Numbered from the stretch's first letter, positions 23,052 through 32,245 are shown. The stretch is 41,720 nt of DNA from Paenibacillus sp. J2TS4 (GCF_018403245.1 NZ_BOSH01000025.1:1-41720), one strand, 5' to 3'. The notes: generated from the sequence alone by a model not told the origin. Program-made: numbers and translations.

Positions 23052-25028
23052 TCACCAGGAGACCCAGCCGAAGAAGGTCTCGATTATTTTGACAACACCG
23101 GTATTCCAACGAACCTTCCATTTCGTATCAATCGTAGCGTTCATGAAATTGTTAATCTTTTTATTTTCTAGAATGAGATTATTATCAGGATCGATTACGA
23201 CCCACGAGAGCGGGGAGGTGTGACTGAGATTGAATACGATCTGACTGCCTTGACTGTCCCATAGTTTATCGATCTTGGTGCCGTCGGCAAAATGAAATTG
23301 TATCGGCACCGTATGATGCTGGGCTCCTTTGCGGGTAATAAGAACTTCATTCTCGTATCGATCCTGATCGGTTGGTAGGATGCGAATGTTATCTACTGCG
23401 TAATCGATCATTTGTTTGCCATAAACATATTGATTAAAGAAGTCCTCCCAGCTTTTTTTCGTAACGTCCTCCACCACATTCTGGAAATCTTTTGTGGACG
23501 GATGGCGGAACTTCCAGCGTTGGAAGTAGGTTTTCATAATTTGCTGCATCGTGCGGGGGCCGGCTTCCTGCTCAATGGCCATCAACACGAGCTTGCCGCG
23601 GATGTAGACATTGTCGGCATAATGGCTATGATCTCTATAGTCCCAGGCGTTAATAGTCAAGGATGCGGGGGAAGTGACATAAGCGGCCTCCAGCGGCAAT
23701 CTCGGTTTCACCCCATATTCCTGCTCCATGACCTTGTCTTCGGCATAAGAGGTAAATCCTTCATCCAGCCATGCCTCTTCAAATTCATTGGAGGCCACCA
23801 TTCCATAGAAAAATTGATGCCCGATCTCATGGACGACGACTCGCTCCAGGTTGAGGTCGGCTGTGTCTTCTGCGGCCCCCCAAGCGGTGATAAGCGTAGG
23901 ATACTCCATTCCACCGGCTCCGTTGGCATTGCCTGGTGGAACGACGATAGACAGAGTGGAATAAGGATAAGTACCATACCATTCGCTGAAGCGGGCAAGC
24001 GATTTTTTGGCGGCCTGAAAGTAGCGTCCCTTCAACGACTCGTGCTTGGGATCGAGATACAATTTAATCTTCACCCCAGGAACGTTCGGGGCGGAGAAGG
24101 GCTCCTCATAATACTGAAAATGTGGAGAAGCGGCCCAAGCGAAGTCATGGACATCATCGGCATAAAACCGGTAGGTTTTGGTTTCATTCTGGACGACTGC
24201 GCTTTTCGTTGGGAAGCCGGTAGCTGCAACGGTATAGGTGGACGGCACCTTGATCTTGACATCATAGATTCCGAAGTCGGAATAGAATTCTGAATTTCCA
24301 TGATACTGATGAATATTCCAGCCTTCGGTGGACCTTCCCCTCATGCCTTCCGTTTCGTACACGGCGATTTTGGGGAACCATTGTCCTGCCATATAAAAGT
24401 CATCCGCATATCCCATTCGTGCAAACACTTGCGGCAGCTTGACTTCAAAATCCATGCTTAGCGTTATTTTTTGCCCCGGCAAAACTGGCGCGGGCAGGGA
24501 GAGCTTGACCAATGTTCGGTCATCACGATTTCCGTCGTCAGGCTGAACGTACTCCATACGGGCGGTCAAGTCATGCCCGTCCGACGTAGTGACCGTCTGC
24601 AAGGTCATATTGCCGAAGCTTCCCGGCTTCTGCTCGTCTTGTCTGAGCCTTCCGGCTGATTCTTGGAAGAATGTCGTTTTTTTCGATTCAAAGGCGTTGG
24701 GGTACAGGTGCAGATAAAGCTCTTCAATGGGAAGCTTTCCCGGATGCTCCCAGGTTAAGGTCTGGCTGCCTGTTAATGATTTGCTGTCGGGCTGCAGCGC
24801 CACGGAAATGTGGTATTCCACAATTCTTCTGCTCATGGGCGGCGGGGCCGCAGGGTCCGGAGCCTGAACGCCTTGGGGAACCGGGTCTTTAAGGATAGGT
24901 TCCTGATGCAAAGAGGTGGACAAATGCTCCCCACTATGAGTAAGGAGTTGGATGCCGGCAGTCACAGCACAGCTGACAAAGACTACAAGCAACCAGATTG
25001 TGAAAGGTTTGGTAAGCTTAAATTTCAT
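23052..25028 (-). CDS. membrane-anchored M1 family metallopeptidase
   Basis: 658 aa. N-terminal membrane anchor (FTIWLLVVFVSCAVTAGI, about 9-26), a beta-rich N-domain, then a gluzincin catalytic domain. HEIGH at about 400-404 with the third zinc ligand Glu at about 423 (AWLDEGF) gives the HExxH-x18-E spacing of M1 aminopeptidases, and a substrate-binding GGMEYP motif precedes it. The catalytic part should face outward. ATG at 25028 has GGGGGAG five bases before it; the longer frame to 25076 lacks a site and overlaps the divergent promoter. It is followed by a co-transcribed membrane protein. Likely role is peptide trimming at the cell surface. Confidence 0.9.
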   Translation of the reverse strand: MKFKLTKPFTIWLLVVFVSCAVTAGIQLLTHSGEHLSTSLHQEPILKDPVPQGVQAPDPAAPPPMSRRIVEYHISVALQPDSKSLTGSQTLTWEHPGKLPIEELYLHLYPNAFESKKTTFFQESAGRLRQDEQKPGSFGNMTLQTVTTSDGHDLTARMEYVQPDDGNRDDRTLVKLSLPAPVLPGQKITLSMDFEVKLPQVFARMGYADDFYMAGQWFPKIAVYETEGMRGRSTEGWNIHQYHGNSEFYSDFGIYDVKIKVPSTYTVAATGFPTKSAVVQNETKTYRFYADDVHDFAWAASPHFQYYEEPFSAPNVPGVKIKLYLDPKHESLKGRYFQAAKKSLARFSEWYGTYPYSTLSIVVPPGNANGAGGMEYPTLITAWGAAEDTADLNLERVVVHEIGHQFFYGMVASNEFEEAWLDEGFTSYAEDKVMEQEYGVKPRLPLEAAYVTSPASLTINAWDYRDHSHYADNVYIRGKLVLMAIEQEAGPRTMQQIMKTYFQRWKFRHPSTKDFQNVVEDVTKKSWEDFFNQYVYGKQMIDYAVDNIRILPTDQDRYENEVLITRKGAQHHTVPIQFHFADGTKIDKLWDSQGSQIVFNLSHTSPLSWVVIDPDNNLILENKKINNFMNATIDTKWKVRWNTGVVKIIETFFGWVSW

Positions 25029-25070
25029 TAGTTCTCCCCCCGTTGACAAGCATCTACAGCATGTATATGT

Positions 25071-25098
25071 TTGCAAAAGCGGGAATATTAGCTAAAAT
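25071..25098 (+). promoter_or_regulatory. candidate sigma-A promoter of ywhD
   Basis: TTGCAA (25071-25076) and TAAAAT (25093-25098) with a 16-base spacer, 42 bp before the coding start. Confidence 0.45.
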
Positions 25099-25139
25099 AA
25101 AGAAAAGCACATCGATTTATAGAAAAGCGAGTGATGATC

Positions 25140-25643
25140 ATGGAAGACCTAACAAAAGGCAAGAAGCTTAACGCATTAAATATAGTCAGCACCCGTGTGA
25201 ATCATAGAGGATTTGGAGCGGGTTCTATTGATTTGAACAATGTGTCCGGAATTATTATTGACGGCGATGAAGCCTATCTGGACAATGGCACCTTGCATGC
25301 CAAGAGCAAGGTGGAGAAACGCATCCGCTTCTCGGCCAATAAGGAAGACGTCCCTAACGGCCGTAAATGCTGGATCATTTGGGTAGCGGTAGACCGGAAT
25401 GAAGAAGGGCAGTTTTATGCCGGCTTGGCGGCTTGTGAAATGCTGATCGATTCGGAGGCCCGGAGAGGTTGGAAAATTCTCGCCGATCATGTGAACCGCA
25501 TGGACAAAGCAATGAAGCGGCATGTGCTGGTAGAGAATTTAAACGAAACCGAGAAGAAACAGGTGAAGGATGTTTTAATGGGTCACAGTCTCGAATGGTG
25601 GGATCGTTCCAGCGATGAGCTGAAGGAAGCCTTGTCCGTTTAA
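25140..25643 (+). CDS. ywhD: YwhD family protein
   Basis: 167 aa. Matches the YwhD family of Firmicutes of unknown function, including the conserved NHRGFGAGSIDLNNVSGIII block near the N-terminus and the HSLEWWDRSS end. The gene sits beside pbpG as in Bacillus. No catalytic motif or membrane segment is evident. Four consecutive possible starts occur (GTG ATG ATC ATG); the last, at 25140, fits the family start M-E-D and the GAGTGAT sequence upstream, but 25134 is possible. Confidence 0.85.
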   Translation: MEDLTKGKKLNALNIVSTRVNHRGFGAGSIDLNNVSGIIIDGDEAYLDNGTLHAKSKVEKRIRFSANKEDVPNGRKCWIIWVAVDRNEEGQFYAGLAACEMLIDSEARRGWKILADHVNRMDKAMKRHVLVENLNETEKKQVKDVLMGHSLEWWDRSSDELKEALSV

Positions 25644-25763
25644 CCGGCAGAAATCTCCTTTTTTCATTGAACGGAAATTATGGCGATTGTGTGTCATCCG
25701 TTGAGAAGGTTGTTTAATAGGGGTATACTATGGAAAGTATATTTGCATCAATATACTAGGACA

Positions 25764-25797
25764 GCAAAAAAGCAGACGCTTTCGTCTGCTTTTTTGC
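25764..25797. terminator. strong bidirectional terminator between ywhD and pbpG
   Basis: Perfect 15-bp stem GCAAAAAAGCAGACG (25764-25778) / CGTCTGCTTTTTTGC (25783-25797) with a CTTT loop. It has A- and T-runs on both sides and serves both convergent genes. Confidence 0.92.
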
Positions 25798-25836
25798 GTT
25801 CTTTTACATTATAGAATGGATCAGTTTCGGGGCTCC

Positions 25837-27876
25837 CTAATCGTTCCACCATCGCTTCAGATGATCCCACCACGACTGATTGCTGGTTGCGGGCTGCGGC
25901 TGTTGAGTAGAGTCCGTTTTGGACTCTGCACAGTATTCCACGGGCTCCGTCCCTTGGACGAATACTTCCAGGCGGGAGGGAGTGCATGCGTCGTTAGCGA
26001 GCTTGCCCGTATCCGGATCAACGTACACGCTGGTCACACCGTCCGGAATGGGAAACAGCTTGGGCGGTACGGGATCCAGCGTTTTTTCCATGAATTCGGC
26101 AAAGATGGGAGCCGCTTTGTAGGAATCGGCCGTTGTAATGGCTTTATTGCGGTCGTACCCGACCCAAACCGCAGTCGAAAGCTCCGGAGTATATCCGACC
26201 ATCCAGGCGTCATTGTTCGTCGTTCCGGTTTTCCCCGCCGCCGGTCGCTTAATGACACTGGAAACGCGATTGGCAGTTCCGCCCTGCTCGAACACACTTT
26301 GCATCATATTGGTCAGGATATAGGCGTAGGGAGCCTCAATGACTCTTTCCTTTTTGGGCTTGGCCTCATACAGCACTTTCCCTCTCGAATTAACTACTTT
26401 GAGCACTCCAATCGGCTCTACGCGGACTCCCTCATTGGCGATGATTCCAAAGGCGGAGGCCATTTCGTATGGACTGACGGGGTATGTGCCGAGCGCCAGA
26501 GACGGCAGCGGCTCCAGCGGGCTTGTGATCCCCATCCTGTGCGCCAAATCAATTACCTGATCGGCTCCTACATCCATAATAGTCTGAACGGCATAGATGT
26601 TATCGGACTTTGCAATCGCACGGCGCATGTCAATGAGCTTATTCTCATAATGATTGTTGAAATTGCTGGGGCGGTAAGTTTTCTTGCCGTCGTCGTATGT
26701 GAATTCCGTCGGCTCGCTCTTGTACTGGCTCACCGGAGTAAATCCGTTCTGCAGTGCAGCCAAGTAGACAAAAGGCTTAAAGGAGGATCCCGGCTGACGG
26801 GTTGTCGTAAATACGCGATTGTATTGATTCGTGTTGTAATCCTTGCCTCCGACCATCGCTTTAATATGCCCATTGCGGGGGTCGATAGAAATCAGGGCCC
26901 CCTGTAATTCCTCGTTCGACTTCAAATGCTTGCTGAGCACTTCCTCGGCGATATTTTGCGCTCTTAAATCCAAGGTTGTATAAATCCGTATGCCGCCTGT
27001 TTCAAATAAGGAATCCTCCAGCTTCAGCTTCTCGCTAACCCATTGCCGGATATAATCCTGGAAATAAGGGGCCTCCGATGACCTGTCCTTGGATAGATCG
27101 GAGAAGACCAACTTTTCCTGAGCTGCTCTATCCGCTTCTTCCCGAGTGATGAGATTCTGGTCGACCATCGTGTTCAGAATGATTTTTTGGCGGTTCAGGG
27201 CATTGTCCATATTATAGAAAGGCGAATAATATTTCGGCCCTTTAGGTACGCCCGCCAACAGGGCGCTTTCCCCCAAAGTTAAATCTTTGGCATTCTTGCC
27301 GAAAAAAAGCTGCGAGGCAGCCTGCACACCGTATGTAGAATGACCATAATAGATTTGATTCAAATATTGCTCGAGAATTTGATCCTTGCTCAGCTGCATC
27401 TCCATTTGAAGGGCGTAAGCCGCCTCTTTAATTTTCCGGGACCAGGTTCGGTCGTGATTCAAATATAAATTTCTCGCTAATTGCTGGGTGATCGTGCTTG
27501 CGCCTTGCTGCAGCGACATGGTTTTAATGTTGGTGGCCACAGCCCGGGCCAACCCTTTCGGATCCAGACCGAAATGATCATAAAACCTTCGATCCTCGAT
27601 GGCAAGTGCGGCTTGCACCAAATAAGGCGAAATATCGTTTAAAGAAACGATTTGCCGATTTTGTCCGGCATGGAAGGAATCGATTAATTCCCCATGGATA
27701 TCATAGATCTCAGATGTTTGCAGCGTAGTGGTTACAGGTAAAGCCTGGGAGCGCAAATAGAGCAGTGATAGGACAATGGCGGCTGTGAACAAAATTAATA
27801 AAGAGAACAGCAAAGAAACCAGCTTGCGAATTCGTCTCATCCAACTTATGCCGGATTTTTCATCGCCATTTCGCAT
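25837..27876 (-). CDS. pbpG: class A penicillin-binding protein (PBP1A family, PbpG/YwhE-like)
   Basis: 679 aa bifunctional peptidoglycan synthase. N-terminal membrane anchor (about 16-40). Glycosyltransferase family 51 domain (about 60-240) with catalytic EDRRFYDHFG (Glu near 94) and QQLARNLYL. Transpeptidase domain (about 320-600) with active Ser364 in SSFK, SDN, and KTGTTN. Polymerises lipid II and crosslinks stems at the outer membrane face. ATG 27876 follows AGAGGGTG. Neighbourhood with ywhD and speE-speB matches pbpG (ywhE) of B. subtilis, a sporulation-specific PBP transcribed in the forespore, and a forespore-type promoter candidate lies upstream. Confidence 0.92.
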   Translation of the reverse strand: MRNGDEKSGISWMRRIRKLVSLLFSLLILFTAAIVLSLLYLRSQALPVTTTLQTSEIYDIHGELIDSFHAGQNRQIVSLNDISPYLVQAALAIEDRRFYDHFGLDPKGLARAVATNIKTMSLQQGASTITQQLARNLYLNHDRTWSRKIKEAAYALQMEMQLSKDQILEQYLNQIYYGHSTYGVQAASQLFFGKNAKDLTLGESALLAGVPKGPKYYSPFYNMDNALNRQKIILNTMVDQNLITREEADRAAQEKLVFSDLSKDRSSEAPYFQDYIRQWVSEKLKLEDSLFETGGIRIYTTLDLRAQNIAEEVLSKHLKSNEELQGALISIDPRNGHIKAMVGGKDYNTNQYNRVFTTTRQPGSSFKPFVYLAALQNGFTPVSQYKSEPTEFTYDDGKKTYRPSNFNNHYENKLIDMRRAIAKSDNIYAVQTIMDVGADQVIDLAHRMGITSPLEPLPSLALGTYPVSPYEMASAFGIIANEGVRVEPIGVLKVVNSRGKVLYEAKPKKERVIEAPYAYILTNMMQSVFEQGGTANRVSSVIKRPAAGKTGTTNNDAWMVGYTPELSTAVWVGYDRNKAITTADSYKAAPIFAEFMEKTLDPVPPKLFPIPDGVTSVYVDPDTGKLANDACTPSRLEVFVQGTEPVEYCAESKTDSTQQPQPATSNQSWWDHLKRWWND

Positions 27877-27920
27877 CGCGCACACCCTCTTTCCCTTGGA
27901 AGCATAAAGATCATTATTCC

Positions 27921-27950
27921 TATTATGGAAAAGGTTGGGACCCGCTATTC
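27921..27950 (-). promoter_or_regulatory. candidate forespore (sigma-G/F) promoter of pbpG
   Basis: Minus strand GAATA (27950-27946), 18-base spacer, CATAATA (27927-27921), against the sigma-G consensus GHATR / CATnnTA. It lies 45 bp before the start codon. B. subtilis pbpG is forespore-expressed, which supports the reading. Confidence 0.5.
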
Positions 27951-28041
27951 ATTCATGATCAAATTTTCTGGGCGGGCGGCCAATAATTCCTCGCTCAACA
28001 AACAGTATTCATTTACTAAAGTGGCGATGAGGTTTTTTTCA

Positions 28042-28069
28042 TTGCAATTTTAGCGCGATTTACTATAAT
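28042..28069 (+). promoter_or_regulatory. sigma-A promoter of speE-speB
   Basis: TTGCAA (28042-28047) and TATAAT (28064-28069), 16-base spacer; start near 28076. This leaves a leader of about 210 nt. Confidence 0.6.
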
Positions 28070-28190
28070 ACAATTGTTGCTTTATTCGTTTGACGTTAAT
28101 GATTCGTTGAAATTGAAAAAGTAATATAGGATCGGCCCTGAAATTTTAGGGTAAATGAAGGGTAGAAGCTGTTTTGAAGCAGGTTCGGCA

Positions 28191-28232
28191 TGTATTCCTA
28201 TTCCTACTAAAGAGCTGTCCTCAAGGAATACA
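28191..28232 (+). other. inverted repeat in the speE leader
   Basis: TGTATTCC (28191-28198) pairs with GGAATACA (28225-28232), loop 26 nt, inside the untranslated leader of speE. There is no T-run, so it is not a simple terminator. It may be an RNA structure or a protein site; nothing known is recognised. Confidence 0.35.
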
Positions 28233-28286
28233 ACAAAAGGTTTCAAGCAAAGCTATTTTCAATAACCGAAAAGAGGGATAGGACCA

Positions 28287-29114
28287 ATGGAGTTATGGTA
28301 TACCGAGAAGCAAACGGAGTACTTCGGCATTACGGCAAAAATAAAAGAAACGTTAGTGGCAGAAAAGACAGAGTTTCAGGATCTGGCCATTATCGATACA
28401 GTAGAGTTCGGGCGGATGCTCGTTTTGGATGGAATGGTCATGACTACGGTCAAGGACGAATTTGTTTATCATGAAATGGTGGCTCATCCCGCGCTTTATA
28501 CACATCCGAATCCTAAAAAGGTGCTCGTGGTTGGCGGCGGAGACGGGGGAGTCATCCGGGAAATTATGAAACACCCGGAAGTGGAAAAAGCGGTTCTGGT
28601 CGATATCGACGGCAAGGTGATTGAATATTCCAAAAAGTTTTTGCCGGAAATTGCTTGTGAACTGGAGAATCCGCGGGTAGAAGTCATTGTCAATGACGGT
28701 TACATGCATATTCATGACCACAAAAATGAATATGATGTCATTATGGTCGATTCTACAGAACCGGTAGGTCCGGCGGTGGAGCTGTTCAGCAAAGGCTTCT
28801 ATCAGGGAATTTACGATGCTCTTAAGGAAGATGGAATTTTTGTAGCCCAAACGGATAACCCATGGTTCAAAGCAGATCTTATTCGCAAGGTGAATCACGA
28901 TGTTCGTGAGATTTTCCCGATCGTTCGTGTCTATTGGGCCAATATCCCAACCTATCCGAGCGGCTTATGGACTTTTACAATGGGCAGCAAAAAGCATGAC
29001 CCGCTGGCCGTGGAGGAAAGTGCTATTCCAGAAATCAATACTAAATATTACTCGCCGCGAATTCACAAGGCTTCGTTTGCACTGCCGAAATTTGTGGAAG
29101 AGCTTTGTAAATAA
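28287..29114 (+). CDS. speE: spermidine synthase (polyamine aminopropyltransferase)
   Basis: 275 aa. Transfers aminopropyl from decarboxylated S-adenosylmethionine to putrescine. Rossmann fold with VGGGDGG (about 76-82), the acidic VDIDGKV, VIVNDGY, and DSTEPVGPA containing the catalytic Asp region (about 157). N-terminal beta-hairpin domain starts WYTEKQTEYFGI. GAGGGATAGG lies before the ATG. It is followed 20 bp later by agmatinase, so putrescine production and use are encoded together. Confidence 0.96.
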   Translation: MELWYTEKQTEYFGITAKIKETLVAEKTEFQDLAIIDTVEFGRMLVLDGMVMTTVKDEFVYHEMVAHPALYTHPNPKKVLVVGGGDGGVIREIMKHPEVEKAVLVDIDGKVIEYSKKFLPEIACELENPRVEVIVNDGYMHIHDHKNEYDVIMVDSTEPVGPAVELFSKGFYQGIYDALKEDGIFVAQTDNPWFKADLIRKVNHDVREIFPIVRVYWANIPTYPSGLWTFTMGSKKHDPLAVEESAIPEINTKYYSPRIHKASFALPKFVEELCK

Positions 29115-29134
29115 GGATGGGGGGAGATTGCCAC

Positions 29135-30004
29135 ATGCGGTTTGACGATGCTTATTCGGGCAATGTATTCATTGCCAGCTCATCGGACTATGATTCGTCC
29201 AAAGCGGTTATCTATGGCATGCCGATGGATTTTACGGTCAGCTTCCGCCCTGGCTCGCGGTTTGGCCCGGCGCGAATTAGAGAAGTATCCATTGGCCTGG
29301 AGGAATACAGTCCCTATTTGGATGCCGATCTGGCGGATGCAGCTTATTTTGACGCCGGTGATTTGCCGCTGCCTTTCGGCAATGCTGCGCGCAGCCTGGA
29401 TATGATTGGCGAATACGTCAAAGGTTTGCTTAACGATGGCAAATTCCCGCTTGGTTTAGGGGGGGAGCACCTGGTCTCCTGGCCCGTCATCCGCGAGATG
29501 TATGCCAAATACTCGGACCTCGCCGTTATTCATATTGACGCGCATGCCGATTTGCGTGAGCAATACGAAGGGGAGCCGCTGTCGCACTCGACCCCGATTC
29601 GTAAAGCGGCGGAATGGATTGGCGGGCGCAACGTGTATCAGTTCGGTATTCGTTCCGGGACTCGTGAGGAATTTGAGTATGCGCGCAAACATCTCCATTT
29701 CTATCCGTTCGATGTTCTGGAGCCGCTCACCAAAGTGCTGCCGGAGCTGGCCGGTCGCCCGGTTTATGTTACGATCGATATCGATGTTCTCGATCCTTCG
29801 GCTGCGCCAGGAACCGGGACAGCCGAAGCGGGCGGGATTACCTCGAAGGAGCTGCTGGCCGCCGTTCATGCGATGGCCCGTTCGGACATTCATATTGTCG
29901 GGGCCGATGTGGTAGAGGTGGCTCCGGTCTATGACCCTTCCGAGCAGACACAGATAGTAGCGGCCAAGCTAGTCCGTGAAATGCTGCTTGGTTTTGTAAA
30001 GTAA
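29135..30004 (+). CDS. speB: agmatinase
   Basis: 289 aa ureohydrolase of the arginase family converting agmatine to putrescine and urea. Mn-binding motifs are intact: GGEHLVSWPV, HIDAHADLR (about 134-142), and DIDVLDPSAAPGTGT (about 214-228). ATG at 29135 has GGGGGGAG eight bases before; the frame from 29117 overlaps that site. Second gene of the spe operon; a perfect terminator follows at 30104. Confidence 0.96.
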   Translation: MRFDDAYSGNVFIASSSDYDSSKAVIYGMPMDFTVSFRPGSRFGPARIREVSIGLEEYSPYLDADLADAAYFDAGDLPLPFGNAARSLDMIGEYVKGLLNDGKFPLGLGGEHLVSWPVIREMYAKYSDLAVIHIDAHADLREQYEGEPLSHSTPIRKAAEWIGGRNVYQFGIRSGTREEFEYARKHLHFYPFDVLEPLTKVLPELAGRPVYVTIDIDVLDPSAAPGTGTAEAGGITSKELLAAVHAMARSDIHIVGADVVEVAPVYDPSEQTQIVAAKLVREMLLGFVK

Positions 30005-30103
30005 GCCAAGCTCCCTTAGAGGACGAGCCCAGTATCGATGTTGTTGTCTCGGCTTCTTGGTATTCATCGTGATCAAAAAGAGATTTTTTGAGCAACCTCT
30101 TAA

Positions 30104-30134
30104 AGGATTAAGGCTGAGCCTTAATCCTATTTTT
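30104..30134 (+). terminator. intrinsic terminator of the spe operon
   Basis: Perfect 11-bp stem AGGATTAAGGC (30104-30114) / GCCTTAATCCT (30118-30128), TGA loop, followed by ATTTTT. Confidence 0.9.
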
Positions 30135-30233
30135 AAAATTATCCTTTATAAAAAATCATTATCGGTAAATTTCGACACGTATATCGTATTTAATAAAGCA
30201 GGAGATGGATGGCGATTCAAAGGAGGACAATGT

Positions 30234-30653
30234 ATGGCAGCCAATAAAGAAATTCGACTAGTCGTTAAGAGCGTTCAAGATGACAGTACGACAGATCAGA
30301 CCGTTATAGCGGAATGGTATCCGAAAGAAAAGAGCGGCTATATACGGTATAGGGAAGCAGAGTCTGAAATGGGCAAGACTACGACAACCGTTAAGGTCGG
30401 CACGGACGAAATCAAAATCATTCGCCACGGAGAGCTTCAATCGGAGCAAACCTTCGCTCTTCACAAAAGGCTGCCGGGCTTTTACCGGACTCCACAAGGA
30501 ATCATCCACTTGGAGACCATTACCCATAAGCTGGATATTCATATGGTCGACGGCATCGGCAGATTGTCATGGGAGTATGAACTATTCGTACAACAGGAAA
30601 GCGTGGGCAGCTTTAGCCTGACGTTGGAAACGGAGCCTTACGTTGTGCATTAA
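30234..30653 (+). CDS. ywiB: DUF1934 family protein (YwiB)
   Basis: 139 aa beta-rich protein of the DUF1934 family, which has a lipocalin-like barrel fold; function unknown. Visible landmarks: KTTTTVKVGTDEIKIIRHG and the TKxLxI-type strand ITHKLDIHMVDGIGRLSWEYEL. The start at 30234 has AGGAGG at good distance; the open frame to 30057 covers the terminator of speB and is not real. Often located beside argS in Bacillus; here argS is absent. Its TAA stop interlocks with that of the convergent protease gene. Confidence 0.85.
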   Translation: MAANKEIRLVVKSVQDDSTTDQTVIAEWYPKEKSGYIRYREAESEMGKTTTTVKVGTDEIKIIRHGELQSEQTFALHKRLPGFYRTPQGIIHLETITHKLDIHMVDGIGRLSWEYELFVQQESVGSFSLTLETEPYVVH

Positions 30654-31813
30654 GACAGGACAGAACGAACCGCTTGTAAAGCATTAAGCTCCCCGGTAAC
30701 CGAAGAAGTAGACCTTTTTCTTTGAATCGTGCTTGAGCTTTGCTTCAATAATTCCTTGACGGTTCGGTGCGGCATTTTGCCGCGGAGGGCCATCATCATG
30801 GCGATAACCCCGGAAACATGAGAGGTAGCCATGGAGGTGCCGCTTAGCTCGTTATATTTGCCATTCAGCCACGATGAATACACCTTATCTCCGGGGGCGT
30901 AGATATCGATGCTTTTGCCCCGGTTGCTGAACCGGGCTATTTTTTTGTTCCTCGTTGTGGCTCCGACAGCGATTGTAGTCGTGAATCTCGCTGGATAGTC
31001 GATTCGGCCTGTGCGACCGTCATTGCCGGAAGAGGCAACAACGATGACACCCGCCTCATAGGCTTTGTGTATCGTGTCTTCCAGCGCTTTACTGTAATTT
31101 TTCATGCCAAAACTCATGTTGATAATATCGATTTTATTGCGGATACACCATTCGATGCCAAAGATGATATCCGAGATGAAGGCAGTCCCGTTATGGTCAA
31201 ACGCTTTAACGGCATATAAAGAGGCGTTAGGGGACACTCCGACAATTCCCTTTCTGGTGGAGGAGGCAGCAATAGTGCCGGAAATATGTGTTCCATGGCC
31301 GTTGTCGTCTCTTGGCGGAAGATGGCGATAGATGACATTGACCCCGCCCGCCACATTCCTCTGAAGGTCCGGGTGCAGGTAGTCAATGCCTGTATCGATT
31401 ACTGCGATTTTAATTCTATGCCCCGTGGAACGCGCCCAGGCGGAAGGGGCTTTAATTTGTCGAACCCCCCATGGAACCAATTGCTCGTCTAAGCGGAACT
31501 TCGCAGTGGTGCGCGAGCGGAGTGATGAAGAAGGATAGGCATGGACGAAGGCTTGCTTGCTATCTTCTTCTATGGATATCCTTTCTGAATAAGGGTTCCG
31601 ACCTTGAGGGGGACGTAAAAAGCATGAGAAGCCTTGTATGGCAGGTAGCGGTTGAAGGAAGGGTGGACATTCCAGAGACGGCATCAGCTCGCCCATCAGA
31701 CGCAAACAATTCAAGTAATCCTCCTGGGTCTTGAATCGGATGATATGCCTCGAGGAATCCGTTCCTCCGTTTTGCAGCTCATCAAGTATCCAATGGATCA
31801 GATCCCTTTCCAT
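30650..31813 (-). CDS. subtilisin-like serine protease (peptidase S8)
   Basis: 387 aa. Catalytic triad motifs: AVIDTGID (Asp, about 140), NGHGTHISGT (His, about 174) and SGTSMATSHVSG (Ser, about 330), with the oxyanion Asn in ASSGNDG. A propeptide-like N-terminal region of about 115 residues precedes the domain, but no signal peptide is visible, so it may be intracellular or released on lysis or sporulation. ATG 31813 has AAGGGGAAA upstream. The stop overlaps the stop of convergent ywiB (shared TTAA), with no terminator between them. Confidence 0.9.
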   Translation of the reverse strand: MERDLIHWILDELQNGGTDSSRHIIRFKTQEDYLNCLRLMGELMPSLECPPFLQPLPAIQGFSCFLRPPQGRNPYSERISIEEDSKQAFVHAYPSSSLRSRTTAKFRLDEQLVPWGVRQIKAPSAWARSTGHRIKIAVIDTGIDYLHPDLQRNVAGGVNVIYRHLPPRDDNGHGTHISGTIAASSTRKGIVGVSPNASLYAVKAFDHNGTAFISDIIFGIEWCIRNKIDIINMSFGMKNYSKALEDTIHKAYEAGVIVVASSGNDGRTGRIDYPARFTTTIAVGATTRNKKIARFSNRGKSIDIYAPGDKVYSSWLNGKYNELSGTSMATSHVSGVIAMMMALRGKMPHRTVKELLKQSSSTIQRKRSTSSVTGELNALQAVRSVLS

Positions 31814-32245
31814 CTATGAATTTCCCCTTTGCCGCATGAATTCCATATAATGTTGCTGGAAGAGATTCCTCCGATGCTGTTGAGTCGTTAATTGGAGTCA
31901 TGACGCGATATTCTTTTCCATATCGTATGTTAACGGTAAGCTACCCGCTTCGGATGGTCGCCCGCTTTTAGAGAAATAAGCATTCAACCGTGTCATTCGT
32001 TCCTATTCGACATACGATAAATAGAGGGATCATTTGCTGGCCCTTGATATGGGTACAAGGCGGTGGAGGGCCGAACACCGTTCGGGAAGTACAGTCGCAA
32101 GCGGGGGTGATTTATACCCCCGCTTAAATAATTTTCTGAAGCGAGTGTATATAGTTGCTTTTTTGAATAAAATAGGTTTTACTTAAGGATGATATTTCGA
32201 TGTTATAGAATGAGGCAGTAAATATGTAAGAAGGGAAGTGTTTGA
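31814..32245. other. gene-free stretch with a strong orphan hairpin at 32099-32125
   Basis: AAGCGGGGGT (32099-32108) and ACCCCCGCTT (32116-32125) form a perfect 10-bp GC-rich stem, loop GATTTAT, followed by AAATAATTTT. It lies 120 bp before rpoE with no plus-strand gene upstream. It could end a small RNA, protect against antisense transcription, or be part of an rpoE leader. No convincing coding frame or promoter was found in the rest. Confidence 0.4.

Noticed and set aside
23412..24293. 293-aa plus-strand open frame
   Set aside because: Antisense to the M1 peptidase catalytic domain.
25816..26907. 363-aa plus-strand open frame
   Set aside because: Lies wholly antisense to the class A PBP, whose catalytic motifs are intact; composition is that of a mirrored GC-rich gene and no ribosome binding site precedes it.
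30171..30177. 0A-box heptamer TTCGACA before ywiB
   Set aside because: Single heptamer without a promoter context; several are expected by chance in a window of this size.
32006..32012. 0A-box heptamer between the S8 protease and rpoE
   Set aside because: Isolated and distant from both genes; no sigma-H pair nearby.
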